Shown here piece after piece: positions 1 through 5,161 of a stretch of 5,161 nucleotides of DNA. The notes under the pieces are model-generated. The model was not told the origin of the DNA. It saw nothing but the letters and a program-made list of their open reading frames with translations, and did not search any database. Numbering within the stretch: the first letter of the stretch is position 1; every line of letters begins with the position of its first letter. The translations under genes were made by a program, and so were the position numbers. Origin of the DNA: Phyllobacteriaceae bacterium (lineage in GTDB: Bacteria > Pseudomonadota > Alphaproteobacteria > Rhizobiales > Rhizobiaceae); contig JAHEGF010000239.1 of assembly GCA_024645155.1 (NCBI GenBank), positions 1 to 5,161 on the forward strand, given 5' to 3'.

Positions 1-78
1 CCCCGCCATACCGGGTTCGAAGAATCCGGGAATGAAGCGCCGCGATGTTCCCGTCTGTTTTGTATTCTTCGCCATCAT
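1..78 (-). CDS. 5' end of a gene following gspK, probably another T2SS pseudopilin (partial)
   Basis: Reading leftwards from an ATG at 78-76 (a second in-frame ATG follows at 75-73), 26 codons stay open to the window edge. The translation begins MMAKNTKQTG and ends FFEPGMAG. The start lies one base after the gspK stop codon, as expected for the next gene of the same operon. In many T2SS loci gspK sits next to gspJ, gspI, gspH and gspG, whose products begin with a basic leader ending in Gly before a hydrophobic helix. The leader here contains Lys and Arg residues and the visible part ends in Gly, so a prepilin leader about to be cleaved is plausible. The diagnostic hydrophobic segment lies outside the window, so the identity (gspJ would be my first guess) is inferred from context only. 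Confidence 0.5.
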   Translation of the reverse strand, partial: MMAKNTKQTGTSRRFIPGFFEPGMAG

Positions 79-79
79 C

Positions 80-1069
80 CTAGACCTGACCGATCCAGGC
101 CGCGATTTCCTGTCCGAAAAGCTCCTGACACCGGATGTTGGCAGCAAAGGGTGCCCGGGTTGTTTCCAGAAAAGCCGGGTTTGTCGCTGCTTCGATTGTT
201 TTGTAGTTGCCTTCCTCATCGCGGGCCAGTTCAATGATTGTTCCCGAAAATCCTGCGAAATTGGAGGTACGCGATCGCACAGTGACATCAACGCGAAAAA
301 TGGTCCCGGGATCGGAATCGGCGCTCACAAACGGATAGCGGGCAGATGGCGCATCCGGGAGAATCTTTGCCAGAGGTGCAGACATGTTTGCAGCGCTTAT
401 TTCCGGGCTCCGGCCATAGACGGTAAATGCCCGTGCCAGGTTGACAAGTGGTACTCCACTCAAGCTTCGCAGTTCATAGAGCTCCTCAATTGCTTCATAG
501 GGCCCGTTCTTGAGCCCGTTGGTCAAAGCCTCGGCAGTTTCACGCGGATTGCCTTGCCCGGCATCGGGCGGGCGGCGAAACGCATCTGCCACACTGGCGG
601 ACTTTCTCGCATCGTTGAGCGCTACGCCGAGCGACTGGAAACCGGCTTCCAGCAATTCCGGTGGTGCGGCGTTCAGATCGACGAGCCCCAATTGGTCCTG
701 AACGGTGATTTCGACCTGCATCTGGCCGCAAACCGTGCGCATCGGCTCCGAGTTCAACTGCAACCCCGTATCCTGTGCCTGTTCCGCAGGAACGGCGAGT
801 TTTGCGTTGATGACGCCGGCCAGCCCTTCTGCCAGAATTGCCAGGCGGTCGTTTTGATAGCTGCCCGATGCGATCGCCAGGTCCGTTCTGGCCGCCAGAA
901 CAAACGGGGTGATCGCCGCCGTTACAACCAGCAGGAACAGCAGCACCCCAACAAGGGCAAAACCGTCACGACCGGTTCCATCGCCAGCCGAAGGTGTCCC
1001 GATATCCCGATTCCGCCACAGGATTGTTCCAATGGAGATACGCAATCCGGTTTTTCCCTGGCAAAACAT
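80..1069 (-). CDS. gspK: Minor pseudopilin GspK of the type II secretion system
   Basis: The 329-residue product matches GspK in length and layout. GspK is the largest minor pseudopilin; with GspI and GspJ it forms the tip complex that starts the periplasmic pseudopilus. A prepilin cleavage site is visible at G36/F37, followed by a hydrophobic helix (about 37-60, FALVGVLLFLL). Position 5 of the mature protein is Gly rather than the Glu of other pseudopilins; lack of Glu5 is a known trait of GspK and fits a tip position. Further GspK-like motifs are GLVDLNAAPPELL (128-140), GPYEAIEELYELRSL (189-203) and ANMSAPLAKIL (227-237). The start follows the stop of the GspC/GspN-like gene by 10 nt and has no clear Shine-Dalgarno sequence, so coupled translation is likely. 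The 36-residue leader is long for this family, so a later non-ATG start remains possible. The gene ends in TAG at 82-80. Confidence 0.9.
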   Translation of the reverse strand: MFCQGKTGLRISIGTILWRNRDIGTPSAGDGTGRDGFALVGVLLFLLVVTAAITPFVLAARTDLAIASGSYQNDRLAILAEGLAGVINAKLAVPAEQAQDTGLQLNSEPMRTVCGQMQVEITVQDQLGLVDLNAAPPELLEAGFQSLGVALNDARKSASVADAFRRPPDAGQGNPRETAEALTNGLKNGPYEAIEELYELRSLSGVPLVNLARAFTVYGRSPEISAANMSAPLAKILPDAPSARYPFVSADSDPGTIFRVDVTVRSRTSNFAGFSGTIIELARDEEGNYKTIEAATNPAFLETTRAPFAANIRCQELFGQEIAAWIGQV

Positions 1070-1079
1070 GGCGGATCAA

Positions 1080-1598
1080 TCACTCACTCTCTGGGTGCAG
1101 GCTATATGCCATTTCCCGGTTCTGGTTCTTCATTACCAGAATGTTGCTGTTGATTTCCGATACGGTCCATGGACCGATCGCCTCGCCCTGGCCGATCCAT
1201 TTTGAATTGGGATCGCCATCGATGCTGATCAGCGCCTTGGAAGCGAATTGCGAGATGCTGACCCCGACAAGCTTGATGGCTGGCGGTTCGACCGGTGGTT
1301 CCTTCCTGGCAACGGCGGGTTTGGGTTCAGGTTTCGGTTTCTTGGCCTCCTGCGGCGCCCGGAATTTTCGCCGGTCGGGGCTGAACAAAGGCCGGGAAAA
1401 ACTCTGCACGAACTTGAGATCAGAAACCGCGTTGATGCTGGTCTGCCCGTCGGCAGTGCTGAGTGCCACATCAGCCTTGCCATGTCCGTTTGCAAAAATC
1501 GGGGACGTGTTGACCGGTTCACGCATCATGTAGGCATTGGCCGCGGCAAGTGCGCCCGTCAGAACCGTGAGTGTTGAAAATCTGACGAGGCGTTTCAT
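1080..1598 (-). CDS. Small GspC/GspN-like inner-membrane protein of the T2SS (HR domain, no PDZ)
   Basis: The 172-residue product has a short basic N-terminus, one hydrophobic segment (about 7-23), a periplasmic stretch with the motif FSRPLFSPDRRKF (67-79), a Pro/Lys/Glu-rich linker (about 82-107) and a C-terminal beta-rich domain (about 108-166: KLVGVSISQ, then IGPWTVSEINSNILVM). The R-P-L-F-x-P-x-R-R motif followed by a Leu-Val-Gly-Val strand is the pattern I know from the homology-region (HR) domain of GspC and of short proteins annotated as GspN. In GspC this domain contacts GspD and links platform to outer-membrane channel. Canonical GspC is nearly twice as long and ends in a PDZ or coiled-coil domain, which is absent here. 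The ATG overlaps the gspM stop by 4 nt (ATGA, 1598-1595), so translational coupling is likely. The family is well supported; whether to call it C or N is uncertain. Confidence 0.75.
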   Translation of the reverse strand: MKRLVRFSTLTVLTGALAAANAYMMREPVNTSPIFANGHGKADVALSTADGQTSINAVSDLKFVQSFSRPLFSPDRRKFRAPQEAKKPKPEPKPAVARKEPPVEPPAIKLVGVSISQFASKALISIDGDPNSKWIGQGEAIGPWTVSEINSNILVMKNQNREMAYSLHPESE

Positions 1599-2218
1599 TG
1601 TGCTGGCCCGGTTTCGCTGGCAGCCGCAAGCTCAGGGCCGGCTGGAGGAAGTGCCCCATAAAACTGGACCTGGACGACGATTTCCGGTTCAAGCTTCTGA
1701 CCTGATGTCTGGGAACTGATTGTTGACCGTATGACCACGTTGCGGATGACCAGGAACGGACGCGAGGTTTCGATCTCGAACAAGGTGCCATGTACGGCTT
1801 CGTTTGTTCCCGAAAAATCGGCGCGCAGGCCGGCATAGCGAATATCGCCGCGCTGCAGTATGGGTGCATTGCCCACAGACAACACATTGACACCATGGGA
1901 CGCGGCTATCGCAGTAAACCGGCTTTGCAAATTGCCTCTGATGATGGCTTCGCTAGACCCCTGAAGAAACTCTGAGCTTTCCGCGGCCTGGTCCGAAATG
2001 GCAGGCCTGTTTTCCAGCGCCTTTTTCAATGCAATGACCGACTGAAGCTGACCCAGTTCCTGGCGTTTGGCCTTGACCGTTTGCGCTTCGGCGCCAAGCG
2101 AGTTTGCCGCCAGCCAGACAATGCCGGTGCCAATCATTACCAGTGTCAGCACCATGGCGAGCGCACTGAGGCGCCGGACGGCTTTGGACGCGTTCAGCAG
2201 GGCGGTTAGCCTATCCAT
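1595..2218 (-). CDS. gspM: T2SS assembly-platform protein GspM (short 'b'-type)
   Basis: The 207-residue product has a cytoplasmic basic N-terminus, one membrane helix (about 18-38, LSALAMVLTLVMIG), a likely coiled coil (about 42-70) and a periplasmic ferredoxin-like domain (about 80-190). FLQGSSEAIIRGNLQ (84-98) and the EIETSRPFLVIRNVVIRS stretch (148-165) match the pattern of the type II secretion GspM 'b' subfamily, in which a FL.G.....A...LQ segment and a conserved E...P.L.I strand recur. GspM binds GspL in the inner membrane and helps couple the GspE ATPase to pseudopilus growth. A strong Shine-Dalgarno GGAGG lies 6 nt before the ATG, with a second copy just upstream, both inside the end of gspL. 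The first 8 nt overlap gspL. The Pro/Ala-rich tail (about 190-207) looks disordered. Confidence 0.88.
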   Translation of the reverse strand: MDRLTALLNASKAVRRLSALAMVLTLVMIGTGIVWLAANSLGAEAQTVKAKRQELGQLQSVIALKKALENRPAISDQAAESSEFLQGSSEAIIRGNLQSRFTAIAASHGVNVLSVGNAPILQRGDIRYAGLRADFSGTNEAVHGTLFEIETSRPFLVIRNVVIRSTISSQTSGQKLEPEIVVQVQFYGALPPAGPELAAASETGPAQ

Positions 2219-3260
2219 CTGAGGCCTCCACCTCCATCGTTATCGTGAAACGCTCGCCGTCCTGGTTGCTGACACGCACCACAGGCGCCTTGAAGGTTGG
2301 TGCCTTGAAGAGGGGCGATTGATCAAGCGCCGGAATGAGCGAAGCAGCCGACGCAGCCATACCGGTAAACGATATGGTGTCGCCCCCGATCTGGATATCC
2401 GAAAGCCAGGCAGAATCAGGAATCACCCGGGACATCTCCTCAAGTATCACCGCGACCGGCACCGACGATTGCTTTTGCTTTCGAACCTCCGAAATCTGGT
2501 CGATTTTCCGGTTTCGCTCCGCTATCAGCTTGCGCACGGCCAGCGCTTCTGTCCGGGCAACCGAAATCTGTTGGTCGAGTTCATTGCCAGCTTGCCGGTA
2601 GCGCCAATATGCGTGACCCATAGTCAGTGCCACCGCGGTTGTAATAAGTGCAGCCGCTACCGCCGGCATCCGGCGCCGGAGTTTTTTCCACAGTGACGGC
2701 GGAACCAATGCCGATTCCGCATAGGTAGCCGGACCGCCGGAAGCGGCATCGCCGGAAAACCGGATTTCACGAACCGCCAGGCCCGCTTCCGATACGGCCG
2801 CCAGCACGGGATCAAAAAACGCCTTTTTGACAATGAGGTAACCGCTGCCGTCCGACTTGCCGTCATGGCCGGTACAGACAAGATGAACATCGTTGATCGC
2901 GAAAGGCGTTGACGCCTGAACATCCAGCTTGGCCATTGCTTCCAGACGGCTTTTGGGAAGCCGCAACGGAGAGATTTGACGCTTCAGGTAACGTTCGGGA
3001 CTGACAATGATCGCGACGTCCGGTTTGGTCGGCTTCGATCGTGAACAAAGGTCGCGTAAGACATTTGCAAGCTCGGACACGTCAGACACGAGGATGGATT
3101 TGTCATCCTTTCCGGAGACCGGAAATTCGATGACAATGCCTTGCCGCCCAAGCTGCAAAGTGACCCCGGCCGGCTTGTATTCACCACCATCCCTCGACGG
3201 CAGGATGTCGCGGAGCTCTTCGCCAAGCCAGTCGTAAACGTCTGTTATACGGTCGCGCAT
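2211..3260 (-). CDS. gspL: T2SS assembly-platform protein GspL (PilM/PilN-like fusion)
   Basis: The 349-residue product shows the bipartite layout of GspL. The cytoplasmic part (about 1-190) resembles a reduced PilM-like, actin-fold domain; the RLPKSRLEAMAKLDVQASTPF stretch (100-120) is a recurring pattern in alphaproteobacterial GspL. A basic patch KKLRRR (192-197) precedes the membrane helix (about 198-216), consistent with the N-terminal half being cytoplasmic. A charged coiled-coil-like segment (about 220-265) leads to a periplasmic PilN/ferredoxin-like domain (about 268-345), with IPDSAWLSDIQIGGDTISFTG (280-300) and SPLFKAPTFKAPV (315-327) as typical markers. GspL recruits the ATPase GspE and pairs with GspM. 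An in-frame TAG lies just upstream at 3291-3289 and no other ATG, GTG or TTG intervenes, so the ATG at 3260 is secure, although its Shine-Dalgarno sequence is weak. This is the first gene of the leftward operon. Confidence 0.9.
   Translation of the reverse strand: MRDRITDVYDWLGEELRDILPSRDGGEYKPAGVTLQLGRQGIVIEFPVSGKDDKSILVSDVSELANVLRDLCSRSKPTKPDVAIIVSPERYLKRQISPLRLPKSRLEAMAKLDVQASTPFAINDVHLVCTGHDGKSDGSGYLIVKKAFFDPVLAAVSEAGLAVREIRFSGDAASGGPATYAESALVPPSLWKKLRRRMPAVAAALITTAVALTMGHAYWRYRQAGNELDQQISVARTEALAVRKLIAERNRKIDQISEVRKQKQSSVPVAVILEEMSRVIPDSAWLSDIQIGGDTISFTGMAASAASLIPALDQSPLFKAPTFKAPVVRVSNQDGERFTITMEVEASDG
2225..2235 (-). promoter_or_regulatory. Double Shine-Dalgarno for gspM
   Basis: Read on the minus strand, GGAGG occurs twice (2235-2231 and 2229-2225), the nearer one 6 nt from the gspM ATG. 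It lies inside the last codons of gspL. It is by far the strongest ribosome-binding site in the window, since the other minus-strand genes show none or weak ones. It supports the choice of the gspM start. Confidence 0.75.
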
Positions 3261-3429
3261 CAGTTCAAGCCGTTTGCTGTGTCTTACCTATCGTAGCTGA
3301 TCTGCAAGTCCCTTGATATCTCACGCGCTGCTAATCGACGCTAATTCACCGTTACATTTCGATTAACTACGAAAACGAAACAGTAACAATACAAATTCAA
3401 CATGCTTCAATATATTTAAAGTATATAGC

Positions 3430-3459
3430 AAAATATTGACTATTTTACATAATTGTCAT
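3430..3459 (-). promoter_or_regulatory. Weak sigma-70-like promoter candidate for the gspL operon
   Basis: On the minus strand ATGACA (3459-3454, five of six matches to TTGACA) is followed after 18 bases by TATTTT (3435-3430, four of six matches to TATAAT). Transcription would start near 3422 and leave about 160 nt before gspL. In DNA this rich in A and T such matches arise easily by chance, so this is only a candidate. Confidence 0.22.
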
Positions 3460-3584
3460 TCTTTGGAATGCTCATGGCAATAAATGCACTTTAGCTGCGG
3501 GATTCAAAGTTACAAATATTTAATGGAAATTCTATGTACCCGGAGCCGTGCAATGTGCCACTTTACCCCTGAAAAAACGGCCCA

Positions 3585-3616
3585 CGCCAATGTCGGTAAC
3601 TCACACTGGATTGGCG
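3585..3616. repeat. Inverted repeat upstream of the gspD promoter candidate
   Basis: CGCCAAT (3585-3591) and its exact reverse complement ATTGGCG (3610-3616) are separated by 18 bases. The centre lies about 36 bases upstream of the GG of the sigma-54-like -24 element. It could be an operator or activator site. No regulator gene is in the window to test the idea, and a 7-bp arm can occur by chance. Confidence 0.3.
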
Positions 3617-3633
3617 CGCGGGCCGGGATGCAA

Positions 3634-3649
3634 TTGGCACGTGGCCTGC
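3634..3649 (+). promoter_or_regulatory. Sigma-54 (RpoN) type -24/-12 promoter candidate for gspD
   Basis: The sequence TTGGCACG (3634-3641), four bases, then CTGC (3646-3649) matches the RpoN consensus YTGGCACG-N4-TTGC with one mismatch. The invariant GG (3636-3637) and GC (3648-3649) are at the correct 10-bp spacing. Transcription would begin about 12 bases downstream, near 3661, giving a leader of some 210 nt before the gspD ATG. RpoN promoters need an enhancer-binding activator; the inverted repeat at 3585-3616 or the AT-rich tract could take part. The match is good, but it is a single site with no experimental support. Confidence 0.45.
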
Positions 3650-3739
3650 GGGGGCGTTGTGGTGCCCGAGAGTAGGGGGTTGTCGGTCGAGAAGCTGGCG
3701 TGAACATTGGTCAAACCGGCAACTGCCGAGCGGTCGCAA

Positions 3740-3762
3740 GTGGCAGTCACTGTCACTGCCGC
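3740..3762 (+). other. Hairpin in the putative gspD leader
   Basis: GTGGCAGT (3740-3747) can pair with ACTGCCGC (3755-3762) to give an 8-bp stem with one U-G wobble and a 7-base loop. No T-run follows, so it is not a rho-independent terminator. It lies between the putative sigma-54 start and the gspD ATG and could influence translation or stability of the message. The hexamer GTCACT occurs twice in tandem across the loop (3746-3757). Confidence 0.3.
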
Positions 3763-3862
3763 ACGGTATCACGGGATGACTGCAATTCAGGGTCCGGACC
3801 ACAAGGCCTTAGCGATATTGCCGACTGTCCGCCTTGCTGTTCCCGGGATTTCAGATCGCATC

Positions 3863-3867
3863 GGTGG
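3863..3867 (+). promoter_or_regulatory. Probable Shine-Dalgarno for gspD
   Basis: GGTGG ends 7 nt before the ATG at 3875. It is an imperfect match to GGAGG but well spaced, and it supports the start that places the lipoprotein signal at the protein N-terminus. Confidence 0.45.
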
Positions 3868-3874
3868 TTCGTAT

Positions 3875-5161
3875 ATGTATCGATTGTTGCTAGTTTTGAT
3901 CTTGGCCTTTTCAGTGACCGCCTGCGGTTCACTTGGATCGGAAGGCGGTATCTTTGAAAATGCATTGCAGGATCTTGATTCCACCGGGAAACCGATACCG
4001 AAAAGCAAAGGCGGCGGCCTCCAGAGCCTGTTCGGGAAAAGCGAGGACGACTCGTTTTCGGGTGCGGTTGCCGAGGGATCGGGCCAGTTCGTCTCGTCGC
4101 GGGCGCCGGCCGTTGCAATCGAACAGACCACATCAGGCGGCCAGGGCTACCGGCTAAACCTGGTCGACGCGCCGATCAGCGCGGCGGCTCAAAACATACT
4201 GGGCGACATACTGGGCCTGAGTTATACTGTCGATCCACGGGTCCGGGGTACCATGACCCTGCAGACCAGCAATCCGGTGACCAGCAATGTCCTCGTTGAT
4301 ATTTTCGAGGCAACCCTGGTGGCCAACGGCGCCACGATTGTCAAAAGCGGCGGCACCTACCAGATCGTTCCCATAAACGAGGCTCTGTCCAGCACTCCCG
4401 CTGTGAGCATTCCATCGGTCAGCCCATCGGGACCCGGTTTGAAAGTGCAGGTTATCGAGCTTCGCTACATTTCGGCTGAAGAAATGCGCAACATCCTGTC
4501 GCCGATCAGCCGGGAAGGGTCGATACTGCGGGTTGATAACGCGCGAAATTTGATAATGCTCGCGGGAAATTCAAGCGATCTGGCATCAATGCGCGATGCC
4601 ATAAGCGTGTTCGATGTCGACTGGATGCGCGGAATGTCCGTGGCACTGCATCCACTGAAAACGTCGAAGCCCGCCGAAGTTGCCCGCGAACTTGAAACGA
4701 TATTCGGGGTTAATGACGGCCCGGGTGCGAAATTGATCCGCTTTGTTCCAAATGAGCGCCTCAGATCGGTTCTGGTCATCACGTCGCGGCCGCAATACCT
4801 CAAACGCGCTGCCAGCTGGATCCGTCAGCTTGATCGCCTGGCAAACAAGAACGAGGAACGTCTTTTCGTTTATTCGATCCAAAACCGGCCTGCCGACGAA
4901 ATGGCCAAGGTTTTACAGTCTGTTTTGAACGGAAGCAGCAGCGGCACCGACGCTAGCACTTCGCTGCCGCCGGATGTTCAGCCGGTCGAAGTATCCGGCG
5001 ACGTCAGCCAGCAACCCCCGCCGGCATATGCGCCTTCTGCAGGATCTGCAGCAACAGCCGCATCGGTGGTAGCAGATATTGAGAACAATGCGCTTCTGAT
5101 TTCTACTACCGCGCGCGAATATGAGCGCATTGAGCGTATCCTGCAGCAGCTCGACGTTCTG
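3875..5161 (+). CDS. gspD: T2SS secretin GspD, lipoprotein form (partial, C-terminus beyond window)
   Basis: The frame is open from the ATG at 3875 to the last base, giving 429 residues without a stop. The N-terminus (MYRLLLVLILAFSVTAC) is a short lipoprotein signal with lipobox V14-T15-A16-C17; Gly at +2 fits sorting to the outer membrane. A flexible Gly/Ser-rich linker (about 18-90) follows. Periplasmic domains run in the usual secretin order: N0 (about 92-167, starting YRLNLVDAPISAAAQNILGD), N1 (about 190-249, LRYISAEEMRNIL to AISVFDV), N2 (about 254-320, HPLKTSKPAEVARELETIFG) and N3 (about 329-429). N3 is interrupted by a Ser/Pro/Ala-rich insert (about 352-396) and resumes with DIENNALLISTTAREYERIERIL. 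GspD multimers form the outer-membrane channel; N0 docks to the HR domain of GspC. The gate and beta-barrel domain should follow past the window. The same frame is open back to 3704, with an ATG at 3776, but that start would bury the signal sequence. Confidence 0.92.
   Translation, partial: MYRLLLVLILAFSVTACGSLGSEGGIFENALQDLDSTGKPIPKSKGGGLQSLFGKSEDDSFSGAVAEGSGQFVSSRAPAVAIEQTTSGGQGYRLNLVDAPISAAAQNILGDILGLSYTVDPRVRGTMTLQTSNPVTSNVLVDIFEATLVANGATIVKSGGTYQIVPINEALSSTPAVSIPSVSPSGPGLKVQVIELRYISAEEMRNILSPISREGSILRVDNARNLIMLAGNSSDLASMRDAISVFDVDWMRGMSVALHPLKTSKPAEVARELETIFGVNDGPGAKLIRFVPNERLRSVLVITSRPQYLKRAASWIRQLDRLANKNEERLFVYSIQNRPADEMAKVLQSVLNGSSSGTDASTSLPPDVQPVEVSGDVSQQPPPAYAPSAGSAATAASVVADIENNALLISTTAREYERIERILQQLDVL

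Larger units (their letters stand above)
3261..3874. promoter_or_regulatory. Divergent intergenic region between gspL and gspD
   Basis: These 614 bases lie between the two divergent starts and hold no open frame with recognisable protein character. Its middle (3341-3540) contains 58 G/C in 200 bases by hand count (29% GC), falling to 23% in 3361-3460, far below the flanking genes. The right part (about 3541-3874) returns to GC-rich sequence and carries a sigma-54-like promoter, an inverted repeat and a hairpin, listed separately. Such a layout fits a shared control region with bendable AT-rich DNA. No rho-independent terminator, tRNA or known riboswitch pattern was seen. Confidence 0.7.

Noticed and set aside
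32..1153. Long plus-strand open frame of 373 codons opposite gspK
   Set aside because: It is antisense to a clearly recognisable gspK, its translation is rich in Cys, Arg and Gln with no domain pattern, and it runs across the gene boundary into the GspC/GspN-like gene.
994..1533. Plus-strand open frame of 179 codons opposite the GspC/GspN-like gene
   Set aside because: The opposite strand encodes a protein with a membrane anchor and family motifs and is joined to gspM by an ATGA overlap. The plus-strand product has no recognisable feature.
3436..3464. TTGACT on the plus strand as a sigma-70 -35 box for gspD
   Set aside because: No acceptable -10 hexamer is found 16-18 bases downstream (ATTCTT or TTCTTT), and it is more than 400 bp from gspD.
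3505..3526. CtrA-like half sites on the minus strand (TTAA and GTAAC)
   Set aside because: The spacing is one base short of the TTAA-N7-TTAA consensus and the second half is imperfect.
3484..3675. Small open frame of 63 codons in the intergenic region
   Set aside because: It has no Shine-Dalgarno sequence and no domain pattern, and it crosses both the inverted repeat and the sigma-54-like element, so it looks like chance.
3619..3678. Four G-runs as a possible G-quadruplex
   Set aside because: The intervening loops are about 20 bases or longer, too long for a convincing quadruplex.
3700..3957. Plus-strand open frame of 85 codons overlapping the gspD start
   Set aside because: It is in a different frame from gspD, is Cys- and Ser-rich without a pattern, and overlaps the lipoprotein signal region.
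3753..4133. Minus-strand open frames of 114 and 126 codons across the gspD 5' end
   Set aside because: Both are antisense to the gspD signal, linker and N0 region and have the Arg/Pro/Ser-rich composition typical of shadow frames.

Overview
The window holds part of a type II secretion system (T2SS) locus, split into two divergent transcription units. Base composition is GC-rich in the genes. The assembly-platform proteins resemble alphaproteobacterial forms: a compact GspL with a PilN-like periplasmic domain, a GspM of the shorter 'b' type, and a GspC/GspN-like protein without a PDZ domain. This suggests an alphaproteobacterium, perhaps Hyphomicrobiales/Rhizobiales. No marker gene is present, so the placement is an inference from protein style only.

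Layout. Positions 3260 down to 1, minus strand: gspL, gspM, a small GspC/GspN-like gene, gspK, then the first 26 codons of another gene that is probably a further pseudopilin. The genes overlap or nearly touch (8-nt overlap, 4-nt ATGA overlap, 10-nt gap, 1-nt gap), so they look like one operon read leftwards. Positions 3261-3874 hold no convincing gene. This divergent intergenic region has a core of about 71% A+T (3341-3540), a good sigma-54 type -24/-12 match on the plus strand (3634-3649), an inverted repeat just upstream of it and a hairpin downstream of it. From 3875 to the right edge the plus strand encodes the N-terminal 429 residues of the secretin GspD. The protein starts with a lipoprotein signal and carries the periplasmic N0-N3 domains; the membrane-pore domain lies outside the window.

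How the parts work together. GspL and GspM are inner-membrane platform proteins that couple the cytoplasmic ATPase GspE to pseudopilus assembly. GspK is the pseudopilin that caps the tip of the pseudopilus. The GspC/GspN-like protein is expected to link the platform to the N0 domain of the secretin. GspD forms the outer-membrane channel. The ATPase (gspE), the platform protein gspF, the major pseudopilin gspG and the prepilin peptidase gspO are not in the window and may lie to either side.

Nothing here is a wholly new system. The points worth following up are the divergent, rearranged gene order, the PDZ-less GspC-like protein, the lipoprotein secretin and the possible sigma-54 control of gspD.
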